Source of the DNA: Brevibacterium sp. CCUG 69071
GTDB taxonomy: Bacteria; Actinomycetota; Actinomycetes; Actinomycetales; Brevibacteriaceae
Assembly: GCF_021023135.1 (NCBI RefSeq)
Contig: NZ_PGFV01000001.1
Span: 124,001-188,000, forward strand
DNA: 64,000 nt
Reading direction: 5' to 3'
Shown: in pieces, positions 16,438 through 24,662 of the stretch
Position numbering within the stretch: the stretch's first letter is position 1
How the letters are laid out: each line of letters starts with the position of its first letter
Translations under genes and position numbers: made by a program
Notes under the pieces: model-generated
The model's input: the letters and a program-made list of their open reading frames with translations, nothing else
Told to the model about the DNA's origin: nothing
Database searches by the model: none

Positions 16438-17340
16438 TCAGCTCTCCTTCGGTTGCAGCTGTTCTCGAGCAGCGTGCAGGTGCCTCTCGTCCCCGGTCTG
16501 CAGCGCATAGAGGCCGAGGTCGACCGGCGAAGTCGAGAACATATGGGCGCAATGCTCGGCGAAATGCGACCATACCGTCCCACCCCGCTCGACGTACCGG
16601 CGAAGCGTCGCATCGAACGCCGCCGAGGAGACGCTGGCCTGATGGAACACGAAATCGCGTGCGGGGTCGCCGATCGCCGCAGTCGTCCAGTCGAGGACGC
16701 CGACCATGCGCTCGCCGTCCATGAGCTGATGGGCCGGGTAGACCTCTCCGTGTGTGACCGTCGTCGACGTCGGCCAGAACCGGTCATCGTCGAGCCAGGA
16801 CGACCACCGAGACATGAGTTCCGTCGAGACCTCGAACTCACTGCTGACCCGCCGGATGTCCTCGCGTCTGCGCTGCCTGGACTCGGCGGAGGAGAGGTCA
16901 TCGATGCCGGAAGAGCGCACCAGTGAGGGATCGAGAGTGTGCAGCTCGGCGAGGAAATCGGCCAGGGACTCCGCGTAGACGGTGGATTCGACATCGAAAT
17001 GCCACCGAGGCTCACCCGCATCGTCGATCGTCAGCCCCGGACTCCCGGGCAGCAGCGGGTAGGCGATGAGATCGTCCGTGTGGATCCGCCAGTCGGGAAC
17101 ATCGACGTCGAGCAACGGACCGACCGCTTCGAGGAAACGCCCCTCGACGACTGCCCGCGCAGTGACGTCGGGGCGGCGGGGAATCCTCAGCACCCACGCG
17201 GAACCGTCGACCACCTCGGCGATGGCGACCCTGAAATCGAGGCCGATCTCGTTGACGGTGATGGTCTCCGGACGGATGTCGAGGTGGTGAGCGGCCGCAC
17301 GCTCACAGATTCCGGCGGCATCATCGGGAGGCGTCTGCAT
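16438..17340 (-). CDS. Macrolide 2'-phosphotransferase-like kinase
   Basis: The 300-residue protein matches the Mph family along its length. WVLRIPRRPDVTARAVVEGR is the nucleotide-lobe signature, and THGEVYPAHQL followed by VGVLDWTTAAIGDPARDF holds the catalytic loop and metal-binding Asp. The usual HGD of the catalytic loop is HGE here, a conservative but potentially important change. The ATG at 17340 was chosen for AAAGGTGGAGAC just upstream; a longer ATG at 17412 lies inside the DUF998 gene. The stop of the DUF998 gene overlaps by 20 bp. It should use GTP to modify macrolides, but resistance activity is inferred only. Confidence 0.85.
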   Translation of the reverse strand: MQTPPDDAAGICERAAAHHLDIRPETITVNEIGLDFRVAIAEVVDGSAWVLRIPRRPDVTARAVVEGRFLEAVGPLLDVDVPDWRIHTDDLIAYPLLPGSPGLTIDDAGEPRWHFDVESTVYAESLADFLAELHTLDPSLVRSSGIDDLSSAESRQRRREDIRRVSSEFEVSTELMSRWSSWLDDDRFWPTSTTVTHGEVYPAHQLMDGERMVGVLDWTTAAIGDPARDFVFHQASVSSAAFDATLRRYVERGGTVWSHFAEHCAHMFSTSPVDLGLYALQTGDERHLHAAREQLQPKES

Positions 17341-18058
17341 GTCTCCACCTTTGCGCACCGGCGTACCTGAGGACAAGCGTTCCGACGAGCATTTCCCAAG
17401 CGAGAATCGCATAGAAGGTCATCCGCTCCCAAACCCCGTCCTCCAGCAGCGTCGCCGGCAGAAGCCGCACATCGACCTGGAGCATGAGCATCCCGAACAG
17501 GCCGATCGCACCGAGGGCGATGCTCCACCCGCCGAGGCGGCGGTGCGAACCGGCGCGCAGCAGGGAGATTCCCGCGACGATCGCCGCCGCATTGCCGCCG
17601 AGGAAGGCCGCGGCCGCGCCCAGCACGTGAACGGTGTCGAGTCCGCGCTCGATGTTCGCCTGACCGCCGTGGACGACGGCGACTGCGACCATGCCGAGGG
17701 CGTGAGCAAAGGCGAGGACGACGAATGTGCCCCGCAGAGGGAGTCTGAAACGACGGCACAGCAGCGCAGCTCCCACGGCGAAGAGCAGCCCCTGAGCAGC
17801 AAAGGCAACGGTGATCAGCAGGTGCAGGGGCGAATCGACGGCACGCCCGCCCAGGATCTCGACATCGGGAACGCCGAGGTCGCTGATGTAGTTCACCGCG
17901 TAGGAATACCCGGGGAACACGGAGGCGGCGAGTGCCTCGGCGAGGAGATAGAACAGCCCCGCCGACAGGAAGCAGATCGCACCAGCTATGGCCGACCGCG
18001 ACGGGGCACATGCGTCACTCCGATGTTCAGACATGGTGCCCATGCTAAACGCGTTCAT
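17321..18058 (-). CDS. DUF998 membrane protein
   Basis: The protein has up to 245 residues with six hydrophobic helices and the family motif YSYAVNYISDLGVPD in the first extracytoplasmic loop. In-frame starts at 18043 and 18034 are possible; none has a clear ribosome site. Its 3' end overlaps the macrolide phosphotransferase start by 20 bp, so it is the first gene of that operon. DUF998 proteins are uncharacterised integral membrane proteins. Linkage with a resistance kinase is notable but gives no function. Confidence 0.82.
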   Translation of the reverse strand: MNAFSMGTMSEHRSDACAPSRSAIAGAICFLSAGLFYLLAEALAASVFPGYSYAVNYISDLGVPDVEILGGRAVDSPLHLLITVAFAAQGLLFAVGAALLCRRFRLPLRGTFVVLAFAHALGMVAVAVVHGGQANIERGLDTVHVLGAAAAFLGGNAAAIVAGISLLRAGSHRRLGGWSIALGAIGLFGMLMLQVDVRLLPATLLEDGVWERMTFYAILAWEMLVGTLVLRYAGAQRWRHADASR

Positions 18059-18232
18059 TGAAACGGGCGGTCGGCCGAAATATGCGGACAGATATTCGCA
18101 ATACGCTCGACACGCGGTTTACGCTGTATACGAAATGGTTGTCTTCGCGTGTCAGGCGTGCAACGATGGGCAGGTCCTGCCAACGGGGCCACTGATTGAT
18201 GAGAACCGAATATCTAGCAAGGGAGAGATTTC

Positions 18233-19153
18233 ATGAATGCCTCCACGATCATCTGGATCGTCGTCGCAATTGTCGTCGTCCTGATCGTCATCGGTATCAT
18301 CGCTGCCGTCACTCGCAAATCTGCGGCGAAGAAGCGCGAACTCGAAGAGAAGCGTCGTCGGGAAGAGGCGGCACGGCTCCGCGAGGAGGCCTCCGCGGCA
18401 CAGCCGCAGGTCCACGCTCGCGAGGCCGAGGCCGACGAGCGGAAGGCCGAAGCGAAGCGAGCCGAGGCGGAAGCCGAAGCTCAGGCTGCGGAAGCCAAGA
18501 AGCGTGCGGCCGAGGCCGAGCAGCGCTCGGTGGAGGCCAACCGGCTGAGCAGCGACGCCGACCAGCGCGAACAGGCCGTCGTGGCAGAGCGCCGCGAGCA
18601 GGAAGAGCGCCTGCGTCGGGCCAACGAGCTCGATCCCGACGTCGGCACCGGAACCCACGTCGACCCGCGTGCTCCTCACGGGCAGGGTGGTCCCGTGGTC
18701 CCGGCCGATGACCGGTCCGCAGTGCGGCTGGATCAGGCGCACGACGGCCGCGCCGTGCGTGAGCCGGACCCGCGCCAGGCAGACCAGCACCATGTCGACC
18801 CGCGCCAGGCAGACCCGCGTCATGCCGATCAGCACCACGTGGAGCAGCAGCGCCCCGCGGAGCAGCGTCCGGCCGCCCAGCCGGAGAATCCGGTGCGGCA
18901 ACCCGACCAGGCGGGAACCGATCCGCGAATCGACCCACGGGCCGATTCGCTCGATGACTCACGGATCGATCCCCGCAACGATCCCCGCACCGATGCACGG
19001 ACCGATCCGCGCACGGATGCACACGTCGATCCTCGGGGCGACCCACAGCGCTCCGCTCAGTCGGACCCGCTGGCTGACGGTCGACCAGGGGCCGGTGCCC
19101 CGCACGATCCGGACTTCCCGAACGACAACGGGGCCGGACCGAGCAAGCACTGA
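18233..19153 (+). CDS. Membrane-anchored coiled-coil protein with DPR repeats
   Basis: The 306-residue protein has one N-terminal transmembrane helix (about residues 5-27). A long Ala/Glu/Arg/Lys coiled coil follows (about 32-130, with EAEAEAQAAEAKKRAAEAE). The disordered C-terminal half is made of repeats such as DPRQADQHHV and DPRTDARTDPRTDAHVDPR. GGGAGAG precedes the ATG. The architecture suggests an inner-membrane anchor with a cytoplasmic coiled coil, perhaps a scaffold or envelope-stress protein. The repeats come from 12-18-bp DNA repeats, so length may vary between strains. It is followed by a GPGG-type mini membrane protein. Confidence 0.75.
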   Translation: MNASTIIWIVVAIVVVLIVIGIIAAVTRKSAAKKRELEEKRRREEAARLREEASAAQPQVHAREAEADERKAEAKRAEAEAEAQAAEAKKRAAEAEQRSVEANRLSSDADQREQAVVAERREQEERLRRANELDPDVGTGTHVDPRAPHGQGGPVVPADDRSAVRLDQAHDGRAVREPDPRQADQHHVDPRQADPRHADQHHVEQQRPAEQRPAAQPENPVRQPDQAGTDPRIDPRADSLDDSRIDPRNDPRTDARTDPRTDAHVDPRGDPQRSAQSDPLADGRPGAGAPHDPDFPNDNGAGPSKH

Positions 19154-19235
19154 ACCACAGACCCCGGCGCATGAACGACATCGCCGGAAACAATCGGTGC
19201 CGCCGATCGCGGCACCGCAGAACCTAGGAGTCACT

Positions 19236-19379
19236 TTGGCTTTCATTCTCTGGATCATCGCAGCGATCCTCGTCATCTCAGGCATCTTCGCCATCTTCCG
19301 GAAGCAGCTGCTGTGGGGCATCGTCCTCATCGTCGTCGGCTGCCTCGTCGGTCCCGGTGGAGTGAGCATCTTCACCTGA
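19236..19379 (+). CDS. GPGG-motif small membrane protein
   Basis: Translation from TTG at 19236, behind CTAGGAG, gives 47 residues. There are two hydrophobic helices joined by FRKQ, and the C terminus is GPGGVSIFT, which defines the GPGG-motif small membrane protein family of actinobacteria. The function of the family is not known. It probably lies on the same transcript as the coiled-coil protein that ends 82 bp upstream. A longer in-frame ORF exists upstream but overlaps that gene and is not supported. Confidence 0.75.
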   Translation: MAFILWIIAAILVISGIFAIFRKQLLWGIVLIVVGCLVGPGGVSIFT

Positions 19380-19536
19380 GTGACGCTGTCTCGATAGGAC
19401 CGCGGCTCCATCCGAAACGGATGGGGCCGCGGTTCTGTTTCCCGGGTTCGAATCAGCAGCGATGGAGGGAAGACGGAGCGAATGTCGGGGCAGCGCCCAA
19501 TCGCGACGGACAGCGGAGCCGATACACTCGATCGTT

Positions 19537-20793
19537 ATGGGATCGACTGCGCTTAATCTTCGTCAAGGATTCGACCGTGTCCGCAGTATCGCTCCATGGG
19601 CTGCCGCCGGCGCGGCATGTGCGGTGCCCCTGACCGTCGGCGTCTCGATGGCGATCGACATGATGCGCAAACGCGATCGAGAACAACGGGAAGCACCGCG
19701 GCCCGGCACCTTCCACGCCAGCGTCGAAGGCTCCTCGCTGAGCATCTTCACCGATGGGCAGACCCTCTACGACGACATGCTCGCCGAGATCGCGGCGGCG
19801 ACGGAATCGATCCAGATGGAGACCTTCATCTGGAAGAACGACGAGGTGGGTCAGAAGTTCATCGATGCGTTCAATGCGGCTGCGGAGCGCGGTGTGACGA
19901 TCCACATCATCTACGACGGATTCGCCAACTTCACCATTCCACAATCCTTCTACCGGCAGCTGGACCATCGCATCAAGGTCCTGCGCCTGCCGACCGTGGC
20001 CCGCAAATTCTGGAGAGGGCCACTGCGCTATTCCGGATTCAACCACTCGAAGATCCTCGTCATCGACAACGATGTGGCTTTCGTCGGCGGATACAACATC
20101 GGCTCCCTCTACGCCACTCACTGGCGGGACACGCATCTCAAGGCCGAGGGCCCCGGCACCTGGGGCCTGCACCAGTCCATCGCTCAGGTCTGGAACGAAT
20201 ACCACAGCGAAGACGATCGGATCCCCTGGGTCGCTCCTACCGCCTGGGAATCCAAGCTGCGGGTTGCAGCGAATCAGCCGGTCCAGCTTGTCTATCCGAT
20301 CCGGTCGATGTACATCAACGCCATCGAACGCGCTCAGGAGCGGATCTGGCTGACGACGCCGTACTTCATCCCCGACCAGCAGCTCCTCCGATCGCTGATG
20401 GAAGCGGCCGAGCGCGGCGTCGACGTGAGGATCATGGTGCCGCAGCAGTCGAACCACGTCCTCGGCGACTCCGTATCGCGCGGCTTCTTCGAGCAGATGG
20501 TGCGATCCAAGGTCACGGTCCTCCTCTACGAAGCGTCCATGATCCACGCCAAGATCGCCACGGTCGACGGCAAGTGGTCGACCGTCGGCACCGCGAACAT
20601 CGACAGACTCTCCCTGTCCTTCAACTACGAGACCAACGTCGAGGTCATCGACAATGACTTCGCGGCGGAGATGGAGAAGGTCTTCCTCAGCGACGCCGAA
20701 CACTGCAATGTTCTCGGCCCCGACTGGCTCGATCGCCATGCTCTCACCCAGTTCGCCGAGTGGGCGCTGAAGCCCATGCGACCCTTCCTCTGA
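19537..20793 (+). CDS. Cardiolipin synthase-like phospholipase D-family protein
   Basis: The 418-residue protein has an N-terminal membrane helix (about 18-38) and two complete HKD motifs: HSKILVIDNDVAFVGGYN near residue 170 and HAKIATVDGKWSTVGTANID near 340. This is the arrangement of ClsA/ClsB-type cardiolipin synthases, which join two phosphatidylglycerols, or one with CDP-diacylglycerol, at the membrane. The ATG at 19537 lies 8 bp after a TACACT -10-like box, so the transcript may be leaderless. An upstream start at 19462 would add 25 unrelated residues. Other PLD transferases cannot be ruled out. Confidence 0.88.
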   Translation: MGSTALNLRQGFDRVRSIAPWAAAGAACAVPLTVGVSMAIDMMRKRDREQREAPRPGTFHASVEGSSLSIFTDGQTLYDDMLAEIAAATESIQMETFIWKNDEVGQKFIDAFNAAAERGVTIHIIYDGFANFTIPQSFYRQLDHRIKVLRLPTVARKFWRGPLRYSGFNHSKILVIDNDVAFVGGYNIGSLYATHWRDTHLKAEGPGTWGLHQSIAQVWNEYHSEDDRIPWVAPTAWESKLRVAANQPVQLVYPIRSMYINAIERAQERIWLTTPYFIPDQQLLRSLMEAAERGVDVRIMVPQQSNHVLGDSVSRGFFEQMVRSKVTVLLYEASMIHAKIATVDGKWSTVGTANIDRLSLSFNYETNVEVIDNDFAAEMEKVFLSDAEHCNVLGPDWLDRHALTQFAEWALKPMRPFL

Positions 20794-20800
20794 CCGGGGT

Positions 20801-21736
20801 TCAGGCGCCGTCGAGATCCTCGCCGAGGCGGGTCATCAGCTTCGCGGTTTCGCGAGTGAGGGTGTCCAGCGTGAAGCGCAGAGTGCAACGGTTCTCTGTA
20901 CCTGCCCGGGTGACTGCGGCGATGTGCCGGGTGGGAGTGTGCTCGCCGCTGAGTGGAATCCGGCGGACCGGGTGCAGTTCCTGGGACCGGGACAGGCGGG
21001 AGGCCACACAGACGCCGAAGCCGTTGTGGACGAGCGCGGTGCCGGTGTTCCAGTCGTTGGCGTAGTGCCCGATCTTCGGCGTGAAGCCGGCGCTCGCGCA
21101 GTTGGCGACGACGAGCTGGTGATAGGTGGTGCCGGGGCGCCCGAGGATCCAGGTCTCCTCGGCCGTGTCGGCGATCGAGACGGTGCTGCGTTCGGCCAGC
21201 GGATGGCCCGTGGGCACCATGAGGTCGAGCGGGTCGTCGATGAGGAAGTGCTGGGCGAAGCGCTCATCGGCGCCGGCTGGCGTGTCCGAGGTGACGGCGA
21301 CGATGCCGATGTCGGCATCGCCGGAGAGTAGCAAGTCATAGCACTCGCCCGGTTCGGCTTCGATCGTCTGTGTGATCAGGTTCGGAAACTCCTCGTTGAG
21401 CACGTGCATCGTGCGGGGCAGCAGCACGCTGGCCGCGGTGGAGAAGCCGCAGAGGGTGAGCGAACCGGACACCGTCGAGGCATAGGCATCGAGGTCGGAG
21501 AGGGCCTGTTCCCATTCGGTGCTCATAACCTCGACATGGCGCAGCAGCGACCGAGCCGCCGGGGTCAGCCGGATGTTGCGTCCGTGCTGTTCGAGCAGTG
21601 TGACCTTGAGTTCAGCGGCGAGCTGTCTGACCTGGTGGGAGACCGTCGACGGTGAGTAGTGGAGGGCCTGTGCGGCCGCTGTCACGGTGCCGTGCCGGTC
21701 AATCATGCTCAACATCGTGAGTCTGTTGTCAATCAT
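20801..21736 (-). CDS. LysR-family transcriptional regulator
   Basis: At 311 residues it has a normal LysR layout: a winged helix (about 1-60) with TVTAAAQALHYSPSTVSHQVRQL and a periplasmic-binding-like effector domain. It is divergent from the MFS transporter gene with 112 bp between, the classical position for a regulator of that gene and of the AbgA-like amidohydrolase behind it. The intergenic DNA holds two copies of ACGATAG 20 bp apart (see 21750). The effector is probably a substrate or product of the amidohydrolase. Confidence 0.9.
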   Translation of the reverse strand: MIDNRLTMLSMIDRHGTVTAAAQALHYSPSTVSHQVRQLAAELKVTLLEQHGRNIRLTPAARSLLRHVEVMSTEWEQALSDLDAYASTVSGSLTLCGFSTAASVLLPRTMHVLNEEFPNLITQTIEAEPGECYDLLLSGDADIGIVAVTSDTPAGADERFAQHFLIDDPLDLMVPTGHPLAERSTVSIADTAEETWILGRPGTTYHQLVVANCASAGFTPKIGHYANDWNTGTALVHNGFGVCVASRLSRSQELHPVRRIPLSGEHTPTRHIAAVTRAGTENRCTLRFTLDTLTRETAKLMTRLGEDLDGA

Positions 21737-21749
21737 GCGACCCCATCGA

Positions 21750-21776
21750 ACGATAGTCTTTGTTTTCCTACGATAG
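21750..21776. promoter_or_regulatory. Candidate LysR operator with paired ACGATAG
   Basis: ACGATAG occurs at 21750-21756 and again at 21770-21776 in the space between the LysR gene and the MFS gene. The 20-bp spacing places both on the same face of the helix, as for LysR tetramers. No perfect T-N11-A palindrome is seen, so the assignment is tentative. Confidence 0.4.
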
Positions 21777-21848
21777 ACAAGAATACTCTCTGCCGCTCAT
21801 GATGAGTCCGTGGGCCACCATCGATTCGTCTGAGAAGGAGAGTTCCGC

Positions 21849-23183
21849 TTGCCCGAGTACGCACGCATCATCGGTTCGAAACGTCAGCTGTGGATCGGAG
21901 CTGCCGTGCTCTTCACGCTCTCCGCCGCGGCCAATCTGGCCAGCCCGCTCTACCCGCTGTTCCAAGAGTCCCTGTCGATGACCGACCAGACGATGACCGC
22001 GCTCTACGCGGCCTACGTGCTCAGCTGCCTGCCCTCGCTGCTGATGTTCGGCTCGGCCGCCGACGCCTTCGGCCGCAAACCCGTGCTGCTGGCCGCGATC
22101 GGCTGCGTGAGCGTCGGAACCGGTCTGTTCGCCTTCGGCACGGTCGGAGTCGCCGGTCTGTTCGCTGGACGCATCCTCCTCGGCATCGGTCTGGGACTGG
22201 GCACCGGAGCCGGGATCGCGCTGATGGTCGAGGCCTCACCGGCCCGTCGGCCGTGGATGGGGTCGACGCTGGCCACGATGTCGTTCGTCCTCGGCGCCGG
22301 CGCCGGTCCGATCCTCGCCGGAGCCATCACCGAGGCGAGTGCAGCTCGAGGGGCCGGGCACGGATCGCTCACCGCTCCCTTCGTCGTCATGCTCGGGATG
22401 CTCATCGTCACCGCGGTGCTCGTGTTCATCCTGCGGCTGCACCGGCCGCTGACCCGGCAGCGGTGGCGCCCCACCTGGCCCGCCGTGCCGGGGCCGATGC
22501 GCGCGAGCTTCAACATCGCCGCGATCACCGGTCTGCTCGGCTGGGCGAGCCTCGGCCTGTTCCTGGCCCTGCTGCCGTCGATGTCGGAGTCGGTCATCGC
22601 CGAGCCGAGCCCTCTCCTCTCCGGGCTCATCGTCGGTTCGGTCCTCGTCGTCTCCGCCGGAGTCCAGCTCATCGCCCCGAAGTTCGAGCCGCGGGCCGCG
22701 CAGACCATCGGGCTGATGCTCATGGGCGTCGGGGCCGCTCTGCTGCTGAGCTCGAATCTGCCGAGCCTCGGGGCATCGACCGCCCTGATCCTCATGGCCG
22801 TGGCCGCGTTCGCCACGGGCACCGGCCACGGTCTGAGCTACTGGGGTGCCAATCGGGAGATCGACGTGCTCACTCCGACCCGGCAGCGCGCCGGGATCAC
22901 GGCGGCCCTCTATCTCGCGTTCTACGCCGGTGCGGGTCTGCCCGCGATCGTCGTCGGCGTCATCGCCGTGTACACCGGACTCGTCGAAGCGATCATGATC
23001 TTCACCCTCGGCCTGCTGCTCGCCGTCATCGTGTTCATCCCGATGCCGAGCCTCGCACTGACGACGGTGCGCCGGTCCCGTGCGGAGGCGAATGCCGCAC
23101 ACGGGTCCGATCGACGGGGCGGGGGCTCGTTCCCGCAGCTGGCCTCTTCGGGCGACCGATACGGGGACTACCATTCGAAGTGA
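21849..23183 (+). CDS. MFS transporter
   Basis: Starting from TTG at 21849 with GAAGGAGAG about 10 bp upstream, the 444-residue protein has 12 hydrophobic helices. The family signature GSAADAFGRKPVLL lies in the loop between helices 2 and 3, and GRILLGIGLGLGTGAG in helix 4. It is probably a proton-driven carrier. Its position between LysR and an AbgA-like amidohydrolase (28-bp gap) suggests uptake of an N-acyl amino acid or peptide-like substrate, the role AbgT plays elsewhere. Export is also possible. Confidence 0.85.
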   Translation: MPEYARIIGSKRQLWIGAAVLFTLSAAANLASPLYPLFQESLSMTDQTMTALYAAYVLSCLPSLLMFGSAADAFGRKPVLLAAIGCVSVGTGLFAFGTVGVAGLFAGRILLGIGLGLGTGAGIALMVEASPARRPWMGSTLATMSFVLGAGAGPILAGAITEASAARGAGHGSLTAPFVVMLGMLIVTAVLVFILRLHRPLTRQRWRPTWPAVPGPMRASFNIAAITGLLGWASLGLFLALLPSMSESVIAEPSPLLSGLIVGSVLVVSAGVQLIAPKFEPRAAQTIGLMLMGVGAALLLSSNLPSLGASTALILMAVAAFATGTGHGLSYWGANREIDVLTPTRQRAGITAALYLAFYAGAGLPAIVVGVIAVYTGLVEAIMIFTLGLLLAVIVFIPMPSLALTTVRRSRAEANAAHGSDRRGGGSFPQLASSGDRYGDYHSK

Positions 23184-23211
23184 GTGAGATTGCACCCGAC
23201 CCGAGGACCCG

Positions 23212-24558
23212 ATGACTTCGACGAACCCCGCACCCGACCGGACCGATCAGATGCCGACACTGCCCACAGGGCTGGCCGAGCGGCTCGTCGCCTGGCGGCG
23301 GGACTTCCACAAACACGCCGAAACGGGCTGGACCGAGTTCAGAACCACCTCGGCGATCATCGGGGTCCTGCGAGACCTGGGCTGGGACACGAAGTTCGGT
23401 CCTGACCTCCATGACGCCGACTCCCGGCTCGGGGTGCCCAGCGCAGAGGTGCTCGCCGGGGAACGTGAACGCGCGGTTGCACAGGGGGCCGATCCCTTAC
23501 TCGTCGAGGCGATGGGGGAGGGCTTCACCGGAGTCCTCGGTGTGCTCGAGACCGGACGGCCCGGTCCCGTGGTCTGCTTCCGCTTCGACATCGACTCGAA
23601 CGACCTCGTCGAACTCGCCGATGACAGCCATCGCCCCTTCGCCGAGGGCTTCGCCTCCGTCAACGACGGAGCCATGCACGGCTGCGGACACGACGGGCAC
23701 GCGGCGATCGGACTCGGCCTGGCCACGGCGCTGAGCGAGCATCGGGACGAACTGACCGGGACCGTGAAGATCATCTTCCAACCCGCCGAGGAGGGTGTCC
23801 GTGGCGCTCATTCAATTGTGGCCGCGGGCTGGTTCGACGACGTCGACCTCTTCGTCGCCACCCACCTGAAATCCGATGATGCGAAGGGCAACATCGTCAC
23901 CGGATCGGATGGGTACCTGGCGAGCACGAAGTTCGACGTCACGTTCACCGGTATCGGCTCACACGCCGGCGGCGACCCGGAGAAGGGGAAGAACGCCCTG
24001 CTGGCGGCCGCCTCGGCGACCTTGGGACTGCATGCGATCCCACGGCACTCAGGTGGGGCCAGCCGCATCAACGTCGGCACCTTCCACGCCGGTGAGGGCC
24101 GGAACGTGGTGCCCAGGAAGGCCGTGATCCGAGTCGAGACGCGCGGGCAGGACAGCGAGATCAACGACTTCATGTTCGGCCGCGCCCAGGACGTCATCGC
24201 CGGCGCCGCCCGCATGTACGACGTGCAGAGCGAACTGAGTGTCGTCGGCCGAGCCGACCGGGAGGACCCCAGTCCGGAGCTCCTGCCCTATGTCCGGGAG
24301 AGCTTCACAGGAGTCCCCGGGGTCGCCGAGATCCGCGACTCGAGCGGAGTCGGCGGCTCCGAGGACGCCACGGCGATGATGAAGCGGGTGAAGGAGCGCG
24401 GCGGCCTGGCCACCTACGTCCAGATCGGCATGGACACCACCGCCGGTCACCACACTGAGCGCTTCGATGTCGATGAGGACATGCTCGCTCTCGGCGTGCT
24501 CGCCGAGCTGAGAGTGGCGCTGGGGGCTGCGGAGTTCTTGGGCGGGCTCGAGCAGTAG
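23212..24558 (+). CDS. M20 amidohydrolase, p-aminobenzoyl-glutamate hydrolase subunit A-like
   Basis: The 448-residue enzyme carries M20D features: WRRDFHKHAETGWTEFRTT at the N terminus, the metal-binding MHGCGHDGHAA, FQPAEEG with the catalytic Glu, and a late HHTERFD His. The extra segment GADPLLVEAMGEGFTGVLG near 85-105 is a hallmark of AbgA rather than hippurate hydrolases. AbgA/AbgB together cleave p-aminobenzoyl-glutamate, a folate breakdown product; no AbgB gene is nearby, so this may act alone or on another acyl-amino acid. It is co-directional with the MFS gene and likely under LysR control. Confidence 0.85.
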   Translation: MTSTNPAPDRTDQMPTLPTGLAERLVAWRRDFHKHAETGWTEFRTTSAIIGVLRDLGWDTKFGPDLHDADSRLGVPSAEVLAGERERAVAQGADPLLVEAMGEGFTGVLGVLETGRPGPVVCFRFDIDSNDLVELADDSHRPFAEGFASVNDGAMHGCGHDGHAAIGLGLATALSEHRDELTGTVKIIFQPAEEGVRGAHSIVAAGWFDDVDLFVATHLKSDDAKGNIVTGSDGYLASTKFDVTFTGIGSHAGGDPEKGKNALLAAASATLGLHAIPRHSGGASRINVGTFHAGEGRNVVPRKAVIRVETRGQDSEINDFMFGRAQDVIAGAARMYDVQSELSVVGRADREDPSPELLPYVRESFTGVPGVAEIRDSSGVGGSEDATAMMKRVKERGGLATYVQIGMDTTAGHHTERFDVDEDMLALGVLAELRVALGAAEFLGGLEQ

Positions 24559-24662
24559 CAGCTGCCTGGCCGGGTGTTTTCCGGGACCGATCCAAGCGGC
24601 TTACGGTCTCTCAGGGATGGCGCGCGGCAGGCGGCTCGAACGCGTCCGATAGACTCATTGGA

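Noticed and set aside
19453-20739. A 428-codon minus-strand frame antisense to the PLD gene
   Set aside because: The plus strand has two perfect HKD motifs; the antisense product is low-complexity.
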